From the IMG/VR virus record IMGVR_UViG_3300047994_000617, positions 62,001 to 126,000 of that record: a stretch of 64,000 nucleotides of DNA. The stretch is one strand, 5' to 3'. The first letter of the stretch is position 1; every line of letters starts with the position of its first letter. Position numbers and translations under genes: made by a program. The notes below the pieces were generated by a model that was not told where the DNA came from, did not search any database, and worked only from the letters and a program-made list of their open reading frames with translations. Positions 1 through 8,872 of the stretch are shown here, one piece after another. The stretch comes from a virus.

Positions 1-288
1 TGGGTGGAGGGTTTGCCCGCGACGAGTATCCGCGTGCGCGTGTCGAGCTACGGAGAGCAGCCCTCGGGCTATGCGCAGGTCTACGGCTGGGGCGACACGA
101 CCCCGCACGACAAGTCGGGGCTCTGGCCGGCGCCCTATGGGCACGTCCGTCAGCCGCGACGCATCGTCGCGCCACTGCCCGATCCCGAGCAGACCCTCGG
201 CGAGACGTCGCTCGTCGATTTCCTCATGTTCACCGACCGGATCGGCGCGCCGCCGCGCGAACCGCAGGTGAAGCTGCACAAACGTTAA
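1..288 (+). CDS. 3' end of an unrecognised protein (partial)
   Basis: The reading frame is open from the first base of the window, so this is the C-terminal part (about 95 codons) of a gene starting upstream. A GTG at position 4 could act as a start, but no ribosome binding site can be judged. The peptide is polar with several Trp, Tyr and Pro residues and ends in a basic tail. I recognise no domain. It lies 25 bp upstream of the next gene on the same strand, so it probably belongs to the same structural/lysis-like block. It could be the tail of a virion or adsorption protein, but that is only an inference from position. Confidence 0.5.
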   Translation, partial: WVEGLPATSIRVRVSSYGEQPSGYAQVYGWGDTTPHDKSGLWPAPYGHVRQPRRIVAPLPDPEQTLGETSLVDFLMFTDRIGAPPREPQVKLHKR

Positions 289-313
289 CGGCCCCAGGCC
301 AAGGATTTTTGCC

Positions 314-757
314 ATGTCCGCTGTTGCCCCCAGCCTCATCCTGCCCGTACAAGTCATCAGCCCCGTCCCGTGGACGGGGAACATGCAAGCCGTCGTCACC
401 GTCAACTGCCTCGACGGCGATACCGGCCAGACGGCCTCCCGCGCGAGCGCCTGGATCCAAGTGCCACCGGGCATGATCCCCCAGCTCTCGCTCGGCCTCA
501 GCGCGGAGACCGGTACCTTCGGGTGCTACCTCGAGACCTGCAACCAGGTCGTCGCCGGCGCCGCCGTCGACACCCCCCGCCCCATCGGCTACTTCAAGCA
601 GACCCCCGGGGCCGCGCTGCCGACCTCCACGCCGATGTCGGGAGGCCAGCCCACCGACAACTGGGTCCGCGTCCAGAGTCAGGTCGGCAACGGCGGCAGC
701 GTCGCATGGCTGGTGAGCGGTCGCTTCATCGCCGCGTCGTACGCGCAGCAGCTCTGA
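314..757 (+). CDS. Small beta-rich protein, unknown function
   Basis: 147 aa from an ATG preceded by an AAGGA-like site about 10 bp upstream. The sequence is dominated by short Val/Thr/Ser-rich stretches and contains three Cys, which suggests a small all-beta fold. There is no signal peptide or membrane segment. It stops 12 bp before the composite cell-wall enzyme, so the two are probably co-transcribed. In size and character it resembles the 139-aa protein at 19671-20090 (beta-rich, Cys-containing), but I cannot show homology by eye. A minor virion or decoration protein is a reasonable guess from the context. Confidence 0.6.
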   Translation: MSAVAPSLILPVQVISPVPWTGNMQAVVTVNCLDGDTGQTASRASAWIQVPPGMIPQLSLGLSAETGTFGCYLETCNQVVAGAAVDTPRPIGYFKQTPGAALPTSTPMSGGQPTDNWVRVQSQVGNGGSVAWLVSGRFIAASYAQQL

Positions 758-769
758 TCTCGAGGTCGA

Positions 770-3700
770 GTGGCCCTCTTGCTGATCCAGGCGGGGACTG
801 GCGGCGCGCTCTGCGTCTACGCCAGCCCCTTGCCTGACGTCAGCCCGGGCCACCCGGACACCACCACCGCGCCCGGCATGCCCGGGCCGACCAAGGCCGC
901 CCTCGGCCCCGTCCCCTGCATCGTCGGCGTCAACGCCCGGGGCTCCGAGACCCCGGAAGAGATCCTCGCCTTCGCCACGGCGAAGACGGGCCGGGAGCTC
1001 TGGTGGGGTGCGCTGATCGGCGTCTCCCGGGGCTGCCAGAGGGTCCGCGACCTGTGGATCGCCGGCGCTGGGGCCCTCGCCCTGGTCCTCATCGACGGCA
1101 TGGCTGGCGTGAAGCCGCCCACCGAGATGCAGAAGGGCTTCACCCAAACCATCGTCGCCCTCGCGCGGTCCGGCGCGATCCTTTTGGTCGTCAGCCACAC
1201 GTACATCGACCAGGGCAAGGCGATCACCTCGACCGCCGAGATGGCGCGGACCGCCACGGGGTGGTCGCTGCCCCCTCCGCCCGTCGGGGAGACCGTGCGC
1301 CGGGTCCAGATGCCCGCCGGCGAGACGCCAGCCCCTCCCGGCTGGCGCGGGGGCCTGGTGGTCTTCTCGACGGGCTCGGGCCCGGCCGATGGCGGCGCCC
1401 ACCGCGACCAGATGGGCAAGCTGCTCCCGCTCATCCTCGAGGATCGGGTGCGGCCCCTGGTGAGCCTGGCGGAGCGGCCCGAGGTGGTCGCCTCCGCGGT
1501 GCCGGCGAGCTCGCCGGAGCCGGAGGCCGAGACGGGGCCGTGGAGTCGCCTGGGCGCCTTGCCGGCGCATGGATCTACGGCTGCACCTACCGCTGCACCA
1601 ACCGCTGCACCAACCGCTGCACCAGGGCGCACGACCGCAGACGGGGCGCGGCGCTACCTCTTGATCGGCGACTCGTTCGCCCAGGGCTTCGGGCCGCCCC
1701 TCGCCGAGCTGGCCGGGAAGCGGCGCCTCGCCTTCCGGGGGGTCGGCATCAAGTCGACCACGATGGGCGACTGGCTCACGGGCGGGCGCGGGGCGGACCT
1801 CCGCGGCGCCGTCGAGGCCGCCGACCCAACGGTCACGATCGTGTCGCTCGGTGCGAACGACATGGCCGGAGGCGATGCAGCGGGCCGCCGGGCCGGGGAC
1901 GTTATCGACACCCTCCGCCGCAACGGCTCGGCCGCAGTGCTCTGGGTGGCGCCGCCGAAGATGCCCACCGAGAGCGCCCCCTTCCGCACCGCCCTCGCCG
2001 AGGCGTGCAGAGTCCGCGACGTCCGGGTCTTCGACACCATGACCGAGCTCCCGCGTCTCGAACGCCGGCAGGGAGACTTCCATCCCACGCCACCGGCCTA
2101 CCAGGCCTGGGCACGCGCCATCGCCGACTGGGTGCCCTTCGCCGACCCCGCCGCAGTACCCGATGCCCGGTCCGCTGAGCCCAGGTCTCCAGGTCCGGCG
2201 CCCGCTCCACCGCCGGCGCCGGCGCTCGTCACGCTCCTCACGCAGATCGACGCGCGGTGGCCGAACCGGAGCCGCGCAGCCGATGGGATCGCGCCCTCCG
2301 AGGCCCACCACAAGGCGAATCCCAAGAGCGACCACGAGCTGCGCAATGCGCTCGACATCACCTACGACCCCATGCACGGGCCCGACCTCGAAGCGCTCGC
2401 CGAGGCCGCGCTGGGGGACGACCGGATCGACTACGCGATCTTTCGCCGGCGCATCGCCAACCCGGCGAAGGAGTCCGGGGCGTGGCGGCCGTACACCGGC
2501 ACGAGCCCACACGAGGACCACCTCCACATCTCCATCCTCGCCGACCACCGGGACCACGCCGAGCCGTGGGACCTTGCGGGGGTGGGCGATGCCGCCGCTT
2601 CCCGGGCGCCGGCGGGACCGGCAGAGCGCCTCCCCGGCACCGCGCTGCCCTTGCCGCGCCCCCTGGGGCCGGGCGAGGGCCGGGCGACCGCTGACCCGTC
2701 CTTGCTGCTCGGCGAGCGCGCGGCGGACTTCGCGCTCGACGAGCAGCGTTCCAGGCCGACCGCGGCGCGGATCGAGAGCTACCGGCGGGGGACCAGCAAA
2801 GCCGGGGAGCCGTGGGATGCCGCCGCGTTCGCGTTCAGCGCGGCGTCCGTGCTCCAGCCCGGCGAGCGCCTTCCGCACCCGGGCACGTCCCGTGTGAGCG
2901 TCCTCGTCGGCGGCGGGGGCTTCCGGCCCCGAGGAGCCGGGTACACGCCCCGGGCCGGCGACGGCGCCATCTTCGCCTACCGCGGCGACCCTCGCGCTGG
3001 CGGCCAGGGCCGCGTGGGGCGGGTGACGGTGCCCCCCGGTGAAGACGGGCGCTTCGAGACGATCGAGGGCGACGTCAACGGGGCCTGGGGCCAGCGCGAG
3101 CACCGCCTCGACGAGCCGGCCTTGCTGGGCTGGATCGCGTACCCGATCGCCGAAGCCGTCAAGCCCGCGGTCCTCCCGGACTCGATCGTCGTCGAGGACA
3201 TGGGGCGCCTCCCCCTCGAGGAGTACGTCGCCCGCGTGGTCACGGGGGAGCTCGGGGAGAGCTGGCGCCAGCCCCAGGCCCTGGCGGCGCTGGCGATGGC
3301 CGCGCGCACCTACGCGGTCTACATGATGCGGCACGGGGGCTGGGGCACTGAGCAGAAGCCGATCCCCAATTCGACCAACTTCCAGGTCGTCCAGGGCGCG
3401 CCGACGGCGCTCGCGACCCAGGCCGCGCAGGCGACCCGCGGCGGGCTGATCTACTACAAGCACCAGCCCATCCTCGCTTTCCACAACGCGGGCGCGATCT
3501 GGCCGAGGAACGCGCGCACCGGCGCTGGCGGGCGCGACGACTCCCGCACCGAGAAGAACATCACCTACAACGGTGGGCGCTCGGGCCGAAACGTGAAGCC
3601 CGCGCCCATCGGGACGCACGCCGTCGAGGGCAACCGCGGGTGCCTCTCCCAGAACGGTGCCGACGAGCTCGCCCGCCAGGGTCTCACGTGGCCCGAGATC

Positions 3701-3889
3701 CTCCGGTACTTCTACGGCGAGGACGTCGAGTTTTCGATCCCCGAGCCGGCGGGCCGGCGGGCGCCTCGACCAGGCCCTCGTCCTCGTCCCGCCCCAAGAC
3801 CCTCCGACGAGGGATCGGGCGCGGGCGCGGGCGCGCTGATCGCTGGGCTCGGCGCCGCCGCCGTGATCGCCGCCATCGCGAGAGGATGA
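770..3889 (+). CDS. Composite cell-wall enzyme: alpha/beta hydrolase-like, SGNH, M15-like, CHAP-like, SpoIID
   Basis: 1039 aa from a GTG start. Residues about 45-240 carry a nucleophile-elbow-like GVSRG, an IDG and a later His, suggesting an alpha/beta-hydrolase fold. A TAAP repeat linker (about 270-287) follows. Residues about 293-460 form an SGNH/GDSL hydrolase with IGDSF, SLGAND and a terminal DFHPTP. Residues about 483-600 match phage-type M15-like endopeptidases: SDHELRNALDITYDP and YTGTSPHEDHLHIS keep the His/Asp/His metal ligands. Residues about 645-795 look like a CHAP domain, but the position expected for the catalytic Cys reads WDAAAFAF and lacks it. Residues about 800-990 are a SpoIID/LytB domain ending with YFYGEDVEF. 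The C-terminus is Pro/Arg-rich with a final hydrophobic segment. The likely role is peptidoglycan remodelling by a tail-associated lysin. Domain order and key residues are read from the sequence; the role is inferred. Confidence 0.82.
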   Translation: MALLLIQAGTGGALCVYASPLPDVSPGHPDTTTAPGMPGPTKAALGPVPCIVGVNARGSETPEEILAFATAKTGRELWWGALIGVSRGCQRVRDLWIAGAGALALVLIDGMAGVKPPTEMQKGFTQTIVALARSGAILLVVSHTYIDQGKAITSTAEMARTATGWSLPPPPVGETVRRVQMPAGETPAPPGWRGGLVVFSTGSGPADGGAHRDQMGKLLPLILEDRVRPLVSLAERPEVVASAVPASSPEPEAETGPWSRLGALPAHGSTAAPTAAPTAAPTAAPGRTTADGARRYLLIGDSFAQGFGPPLAELAGKRRLAFRGVGIKSTTMGDWLTGGRGADLRGAVEAADPTVTIVSLGANDMAGGDAAGRRAGDVIDTLRRNGSAAVLWVAPPKMPTESAPFRTALAEACRVRDVRVFDTMTELPRLERRQGDFHPTPPAYQAWARAIADWVPFADPAAVPDARSAEPRSPGPAPAPPPAPALVTLLTQIDARWPNRSRAADGIAPSEAHHKANPKSDHELRNALDITYDPMHGPDLEALAEAALGDDRIDYAIFRRRIANPAKESGAWRPYTGTSPHEDHLHISILADHRDHAEPWDLAGVGDAAASRAPAGPAERLPGTALPLPRPLGPGEGRATADPSLLLGERAADFALDEQRSRPTAARIESYRRGTSKAGEPWDAAAFAFSAASVLQPGERLPHPGTSRVSVLVGGGGFRPRGAGYTPRAGDGAIFAYRGDPRAGGQGRVGRVTVPPGEDGRFETIEGDVNGAWGQREHRLDEPALLGWIAYPIAEAVKPAVLPDSIVVEDMGRLPLEEYVARVVTGELGESWRQPQALAALAMAARTYAVYMMRHGGWGTEQKPIPNSTNFQVVQGAPTALATQAAQATRGGLIYYKHQPILAFHNAGAIWPRNARTGAGGRDDSRTEKNITYNGGRSGRNVKPAPIGTHAVEGNRGCLSQNGADELARQGLTWPEILRYFYGEDVEFSIPEPAGRRAPRPGPRPRPAPRPSDEGSGAGAGALIAGLGAAAVIAAIARG
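1580..1627 (+). repeat. 12-bp tandem repeat encoding a TAAP linker
   Basis: Four near-identical 12-bp units (core gctgcaccaacc) encode a Thr-Ala-Ala-Pro linker that separates the alpha/beta-hydrolase-like region from the SGNH domain of the surrounding gene. It stays in frame, so copy-number change would only alter linker length. Confidence 0.85.
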
Positions 3890-4557
3890 CCATGACGAAG
3901 AGAGCCGCTTCTGCCGCCACCTCCAAGCCCCTGCATGCCGAGCTCGCGAAGCTTTGGGCGAGGCGGGATGGATCCGTCGTCCTCTGGCAGGCGACGGCAC
4001 CAGCCGGCCCCGAGGCCCTGATCTATCCCGACGAGATCCTGGCGGTCGCCGCGCCGGGCTGCGCGGTCCGCCGCGGCCCGGCGTCGCTCGTGGCGAACGG
4101 GGCACCTATCGCGGCGGCCGTGGCGACGATCTTGGGCACCGGAGGGACGTTGCCCACGAGGCAGACTCTCCCGCGCCACTACCGCGAGCTTCGGAGCGGC
4201 CCCGGCATGGACTACCCGGCCGAGATCGTGGTGGGCGAGAAAGCGTACGTCCCCGGGCGCGCGTGGAACGTGCGCGTGCACGGGACGTTCGAGAAGTTCG
4301 TGAAACAGGCGTCGCCGGCCGATCTGATCGCGGACCTGGCAGGGATGGGCGTCGAGCTTCACTCGTTGATGACCGCGCACAGCGGGGGCGTGCCCCTGGT
4401 GGTCGCCAACGCGGACGCGCGCCGACGGGTCGTCAACGTCGGCAAGGCCATCGAGCAGATCGGACGCGCGCTGCCAGCAGCCGTCTCTCGGGCAGCGAAG
4501 GCGGACGCCATGGCGCTCTCGTCGCGGACGAAGCGCAAGAAGGGGTCGGGACGATGA
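3886..4557 (+). CDS. Unrecognised 223-aa protein
   Basis: The start ATG overlaps the stop of the composite cell-wall enzyme (ATGA), implying translational coupling. The frame is open further upstream, but the overlap and the loss of sensible composition before it favour this start. The N-terminus is a short Ala/Ser/Lys stretch. The middle is rich in Val, Ile and Ala and the C-terminus ends in a basic tail (RTKRKKGSGR). The opening style (Ser/Thr/Ala-rich leader, then a compact domain) is shared with the next gene, which is coupled to it by another ATGA. I do not recognise a domain. It may be a partner of the DUF6884-like protein encoded immediately downstream. Confidence 0.65.
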   Translation: MTMTKRAASAATSKPLHAELAKLWARRDGSVVLWQATAPAGPEALIYPDEILAVAAPGCAVRRGPASLVANGAPIAAAVATILGTGGTLPTRQTLPRHYRELRSGPGMDYPAEIVVGEKAYVPGRAWNVRVHGTFEKFVKQASPADLIADLAGMGVELHSLMTAHSGGVPLVVANADARRRVVNVGKAIEQIGRALPAAVSRAAKADAMALSSRTKRKKGSGR

Positions 4558-5798
4558 CCACGACGAGCAGCTCCGCCTCCATCGCCAAGCCCCGGCGCCC
4601 GGAGCTCGTTGCCCGCTACGAGAGAGGCGGCCGCAAGGCGGTCTACTACCGCAGCAATGACGGGATCGAGGCCGTGGTGGCGGGCGGGACCATCACCGCC
4701 TGCAAGGGGCGCGGGAAGGTCAAGGAAGGGCCCGCGAGCGTCCTCCGCGGCAAGAGTGCCGTCGGCCTGGGCGACGCCGCGCGGATGCTGCTTGAGGGCC
4801 CAGGCGGCACGCCGATCGGGACCAAGGGCCTGGTCACGGTCTTCGTCGCCTACACCCACGCCGGCGGCGTCTGCTGCTGGTCCCGGGAGCGAGACGTTGC
4901 GGCGGCGTCGGCGAAGAGGCGCCAGGGGTTCGTCAGGGCCTTCATGGTGCCGGCGTTCCGCGACACCGACGGTCCCCAGGGGATCCCCGAGCACGTCGCG
5001 CCGCCGTGGCGAACGTCGGATCATCCGCGCGGAGGCACGACCGAGATCCAGAGCGTCCTCCTGCCCAAGGCGAAGTTCCCGACCCAGGCGGACGCCGCGC
5101 TCTGGCTCGTCGCGCAGAAGAAGCCCTTCCGCGCGGACCGCATCGAGGACTCGGGGAGGGTCAAGGCCGGCAACTACTGGAGCGCGCGACAGCACGATCC
5201 TCGCCGGGGCGTGCGCTACGCGACGATCCCCTTCGGTCAGTCGGGGATCCTGGCGCGGATCGAGGCGAAGGGAACGCCGAAGCAGGCGGCGGACGGCGAC
5301 CGCGAGGCCATGCTGGCCCGCCCGCGCGCCAGCAAGGGGACCTCCAAGGCCAGGCCGGGCCCCGTGGTCCTGGTGGGCAGCTCCAAGACCCAGCTTGACA
5401 CCGGCGCCCCCGTGCCGGCCTCCAAGCGCTACACGTCGGCGCTCTTCGTCGATTCGCTCGCCTACGCCAGGAAGCTCACGCTGGGGGGTGGCACCGTCCG
5501 GATCCTCTCCGGCAAGCACGGGCTCCTGAAGCCCACCACGAAGGTCAAGCCCCACGACGAGACGCTGGCGGAGATGTCCGCCGCCGAGCGCCGGGCCTGG
5601 GGGCGGCGGGTGCTCCGCCAGCTCCTCGCCGAGTTCGGCTCGGGGCCGCGGACGTTCATCTGCCTCGCCGGCGATACCTACGCCAAGACCATCTACGCCG
5701 CGGGACCTCCCGCTACGTGGGACTGCAAGGAACCCCTCAAGGGCGAGGCCAATGGCGTGCGGTTGACGCACGTCCGGCGGCTCCTCGCCGCACGCTGA
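4554..5798 (+). CDS. Protein with C-terminal DUF6884-like domain
   Basis: 414 aa, start overlapping the preceding stop (ATGA). Residues 1 to about 260 are unrecognised. Residues about 268-400 resemble the DUF6884 family of phage and plasmid proteins: VLVGSSKTQ, SALFVDSLAYAR, ILSGKHGLL with a following proline-rich turn, then FICLAGDTYAKTI. A second protein at 58092-59786 has the same architecture in mid-protein (VLVACAAQK, SSPLFRKSLAYAR, ILSARHGVM, VFLAGDDYEIG). The family's biochemical role is not settled to my knowledge. The conserved Ser/Lys and Lys-His-Gly residues suggest a nucleotide- or nucleic-acid-handling fold related to YaaA-like proteins, which is inference. Confidence 0.72.
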   Translation: MTTTSSSASIAKPRRPELVARYERGGRKAVYYRSNDGIEAVVAGGTITACKGRGKVKEGPASVLRGKSAVGLGDAARMLLEGPGGTPIGTKGLVTVFVAYTHAGGVCCWSRERDVAAASAKRRQGFVRAFMVPAFRDTDGPQGIPEHVAPPWRTSDHPRGGTTEIQSVLLPKAKFPTQADAALWLVAQKKPFRADRIEDSGRVKAGNYWSARQHDPRRGVRYATIPFGQSGILARIEAKGTPKQAADGDREAMLARPRASKGTSKARPGPVVLVGSSKTQLDTGAPVPASKRYTSALFVDSLAYARKLTLGGGTVRILSGKHGLLKPTTKVKPHDETLAEMSAAERRAWGRRVLRQLLAEFGSGPRTFICLAGDTYAKTIYAAGPPATWDCKEPLKGEANGVRLTHVRRLLAAR

Positions 5799-5821
5799 TC
5801 GCAGAGAAAAAGGAGACCCCC

Positions 5822-7393
5822 ATGGCTGCTGTGACCGTCGCCGTTCCCGATCCTCCTGGCCCCGATCCGTACCCCCCGCAGTACGGAGCGTGGCAGGACT
5901 GCTCTGGGGTCGGCCCGAACCCCCTGGCCGAGCTCGCCGAGGCGGCCGCCGCCGGAGACCAGGTGCGCCTCGAGACGGCAGCGACTGCGGCGATCACCGG
6001 GGCCGGCGCTCGCGTGACCTACGTCTGCAACGTCGCTGGGGCCGACACGGCGCCGGCGTCCATCTCCATTCCGATCGCTCAGGTCCGCGCCGTGCGCCTC
6101 AAGGGGCAGACGACGGGCCTCCAGGCGACGGTGGCTCCCACCAATGCCGCCGGGGGCTCCGGGTCGGGGAGCCCCGCGAACGCCTGGGCACGGGGGGGCA
6201 ACGCCTTCGGCACGGGCACCAGCTACTTCGGCACCACCGATGGCGGCGACGTCCTGGTGGGCGTGGCGGCGGGCCTCGCCAACGTCTGGCTCACCGCGGA
6301 CGGGGTAAACCTCACCCTCACGGCGCCGTCGGGCGCCCTCACGCTGACCGCGCCCGACGGCGCAATCGCGCTGCGCGCCGGTGGGCTCTCGGTGATCGCT
6401 GCCACATCATCCGGGATCACCGTCGGCAACTTCGGGACGTCGACGACGACGCTATCGGGCGGGACGGGCGGGCTCACGGCCGATACCACGGGCCCCCTCA
6501 CCCTCGGCGCCACGCTCGCGCCGAGCTTCCAACTCGGCAACCTGTCGATCGGCCTCGCGAGTTCGATCGAGGTCGGCGACGCGATCCTGTCGATCGTGGA
6601 CAATTCCGGCGGCCAGATCCACGAAGGCGGAGCCGGCGCCGCGTTCGCGAACATCGCCGATTCGCTGCAACTTCGGACCGTCAACAACGGGCCTGTTGTC
6701 CTCGCTGCCGCCGGCTCGGGCTCCGTCGAAGTCGCTGGGCCTGGGGGCATCAGCCTTAGTCCCTCGGTGGCTGCACCGAACGCTTCCGCCGGCGTCGACA
6801 TGAGCGGCTGGACGACCCTGGGGCTCGGCCTGCCTCAGATCCCGGCCGCGACACTCCTCGCCATCGCGACCCCGCTCGCGGGCCTGACCGCGTTCGACAG
6901 CACCAACTCGATCGTCCGGGTGAACGTCGGGAGCCCGGGCACCCCGAACTACCGCAAGGCCGCGGGCGGGCCGCTGGTCCGCGCCACCAACACGAGCGGG
7001 CAGTCGATCCCCGCCACCACCAGCACGACGATCACCGGCTGGACCGCGGTCACCAACGTCGGCGCTGCGTTCGTCCCGGCGACCGGCATCTTCACGGCCC
7101 CCGTCCTCGGCGACTACTTCGTGTCCGCCGGCAGCCAGTACGTCGCCGGGACCACGATCCTGAACGGCGCCTACCGCGAGTCGGCCCTCCAGAACGCGAG
7201 CGTCGTCGAGACGCGCGAGGTCACCGCGCAGGTGGCCTCGATCAGCGCGGTCTTCTCGCCCTCGTTCTCTACGAAGCTGCCGCTCAGCGCCGGCGACACG
7301 CTGGCCATCCAGACCTACCAGGGAACCGCTGGGGCCCTCGCGCTCTCGGCCAACGCCCCCAACAACAGCCTGGCGATCTCGCTGGACTCCTGA
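5822..7393 (+). CDS. Fibre-like protein 1 (shared anchor + beta-solenoid + C1q-like tip)
   Basis: 523 aa with a strong AAGGAG ribosome binding site 9 bp before the ATG; the longer open frame upstream overlaps the previous gene and is not used. Residues 1 to about 115 (VPDPPGPDPYP, AAGDQVRLETAATAAITGA, ISIPIAQVRAVRLKGQTTGL) are shared with the proteins at 8096 and 8873, which have quite different C-termini. Residues about 160-340 are short alternating Leu/Thr/Gly strands typical of beta-solenoids. The last 140 residues (TSTTITGWT, ATGIFTAPVLGDYFVSAG) resemble C1q/TNF-like tip domains of phage fibres. The protein is probably a tail fibre or receptor-binding protein. The shared N-terminus would be the virion anchor. 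Confidence 0.75.
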   Translation: MAAVTVAVPDPPGPDPYPPQYGAWQDCSGVGPNPLAELAEAAAAGDQVRLETAATAAITGAGARVTYVCNVAGADTAPASISIPIAQVRAVRLKGQTTGLQATVAPTNAAGGSGSGSPANAWARGGNAFGTGTSYFGTTDGGDVLVGVAAGLANVWLTADGVNLTLTAPSGALTLTAPDGAIALRAGGLSVIAATSSGITVGNFGTSTTTLSGGTGGLTADTTGPLTLGATLAPSFQLGNLSIGLASSIEVGDAILSIVDNSGGQIHEGGAGAAFANIADSLQLRTVNNGPVVLAAAGSGSVEVAGPGGISLSPSVAAPNASAGVDMSGWTTLGLGLPQIPAATLLAIATPLAGLTAFDSTNSIVRVNVGSPGTPNYRKAAGGPLVRATNTSGQSIPATTSTTITGWTAVTNVGAAFVPATGIFTAPVLGDYFVSAGSQYVAGTTILNGAYRESALQNASVVETREVTAQVASISAVFSPSFSTKLPLSAGDTLAIQTYQGTAGALALSANAPNNSLAISLDS

Positions 7394-7408
7394 GCGAACG
7401 GACGACCC

Positions 7409-8026
7409 ATGAACCCCACGAACCTGCCCATCCACATCTTCGTCGACAACATCCCGCTCGTTCGCGCGCTCGCGTTCGGCGTGGGGGACGGCTACCCGCG
7501 CGGCCACTACCCTGCGATGGAGCAGACGGCCACCGACCACCCGCTCTTCGGGGCCCGGAAGACGCCGCACGACGTGTTCCTTCATCCTCGCTACAGCGCA
7601 ACTGCGGCGCACGAGACCGCGCGGCAGAAGCAGGAAACGCCGACGGAGCATTTTGCTCGCGACGCCGAGCACCGCGCGGCCGCGCTCGAGGCCATCTCGC
7701 CCGACGTCGCAGCATCTTTCTCGGCGCTGTCCGCGTCGGACGCCGAGTCCGCCGGGCTCTGCCCCGCTCACTTGTGGGAGGACCAGCAGATCCCGGCCGT
7801 CGAAGCAGTGGCGCAGACCCTTCGGCGCTCGGTGCCGAAGGTCGACGAGGAGGGCGCCCAGGGGCCCAGTCGCGGGGGCCCGGTGCTCGAGCAGCGCCCC
7901 GTCGTCGAGGTCCTCCGGCCCGCCATCCCGCCCGGCGTACGCCTCGGCGTTCGCTCCCAGCTCGCAGCCCGGGCCGCCGCGGCCCACGCGCCGACGCCGG
8001 CGGCAGACGGCGCGACCGATTCCTGA
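7409..8026 (+). CDS. Unrecognised 205-aa protein between fibre genes
   Basis: 205 aa from an ATG with a weak upstream purine stretch, 15 bp after fibre-like gene 1. The first 70 residues have mixed hydrophobic and aromatic content (HIFVDNIPLVRALAFGVGDG). The middle is acidic and helical, and the C-terminus is Ala/Pro-rich and probably disordered. There is no signal peptide. Position between two fibre genes suggests a fibre-assembly chaperone or accessory structural protein, but nothing in the sequence proves this. Confidence 0.6.
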   Translation: MNPTNLPIHIFVDNIPLVRALAFGVGDGYPRGHYPAMEQTATDHPLFGARKTPHDVFLHPRYSATAAHETARQKQETPTEHFARDAEHRAAALEAISPDVAASFSALSASDAESAGLCPAHLWEDQQIPAVEAVAQTLRRSVPKVDEEGAQGPSRGGPVLEQRPVVEVLRPAIPPGVRLGVRSQLAARAAAAHAPTPAADGATDS

Positions 8027-8095
8027 GGCCGTCCCGGCTGCTGGCCGCGCCGACCTTCCGGCTCCCTTTGCTGACCGTCTTGGAGAAGCCCGAAC

Positions 8096-8863
8096 ATGAC
8101 TGCCGTCACCCTCACCGTCCCCGATCCCCCCGGTCTCGATCCTTACCCCGCGCTATACGGGCCGTGGGTGGACTGCTCCGCGCTCGGCCAGAGCCCCCTG
8201 GCGGAGCTCGCCGAGGCGGCGGCCGCCGGCGACCTCGTTCGCCTGGAGACGGCGGCGACCCAGGCGCTCACCGGCGCCGCCGCCCGGGTGAACATCGCCG
8301 GGAGCGTGGCAGGCTCTGACACGGCGCCCCTGACGATCACCACTCCGATCTCCCAGGTCCGCGCCGTGCGTCTCAAGGGGCAGACGACGGGGCTCACTGT
8401 GGCGGTCGCGTCGACCAACGCCGGAGGGCCGCAAGGCCAGACGGGACCGGCGGGACCGGCGGGACCGGCAGGGCAGGTGCCTCGCGTGTTCCTCGCCAAC
8501 GTCGCCCACGCGCGGGCGTTCGAGGCGATCCTCTTCCAGAACGCGACGGACGCCGACCCGTACGTGATCACCAACCCCAACGCCTTCCAGGCGGCAGGGC
8601 AAGGAAACATTGCCTACCCGGGAGGAACGACCTGGGACCTGACCCTGGCGCTCTACGACAACACGGGGACGTTCGTGGAGAACGTTCCTCTGGCCTCGGG
8701 CGCGTTCGCGATCACCACCGGCTTCTCGCCCGCCTTCACCGAGCTCGGCGGGGTGATCGCGACGCCCTTCACCGTGCCCCCTGGCTACTCCATCTTCGTT
8801 CTGATGACGCCCACGGGCACCTTCGACCTCACCGGCGTGACCTTTGTTCTTCTGAACCCCTGA
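8096..8863 (+). CDS. Fibre-like protein 2 (shared anchor + collagen-like stalk)
   Basis: 255 aa. Residues 1 to about 113 are close to the N-terminal domain of fibre-like proteins 1 and 3 (VPDPPGLDPYP, AAGDLVRLETAATQALTGA, ISQVRAVRLKGQTTGL). A short Gly-X-Y stretch, GPQGQTGPAGPAGPAGQ, at about 116-132 is collagen-like and would form a trimeric stalk. Residues about 135-255 form a different beta-rich tip. The anchor-stalk-tip order is that of phage fibres and receptor-binding proteins. It ends 9 bp before fibre-like gene 3, so the genes form one transcription unit. Confidence 0.75.
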   Translation: MTAVTLTVPDPPGLDPYPALYGPWVDCSALGQSPLAELAEAAAAGDLVRLETAATQALTGAAARVNIAGSVAGSDTAPLTITTPISQVRAVRLKGQTTGLTVAVASTNAGGPQGQTGPAGPAGPAGQVPRVFLANVAHARAFEAILFQNATDADPYVITNPNAFQAAGQGNIAYPGGTTWDLTLALYDNTGTFVENVPLASGAFAITTGFSPAFTELGGVIATPFTVPPGYSIFVLMTPTGTFDLTGVTFVLLNP

Positions 8864-8872
8864 GGCGCTCCG

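Noticed and set aside
230-4105. 1291-codon open frame on the minus strand opposite the composite cell-wall enzyme
   Set aside because: It is dominated by Arg, Gly and Pro, shows no domain, and mirrors the codon structure of the plus-strand gene. Long antisense frames are expected at this GC content.
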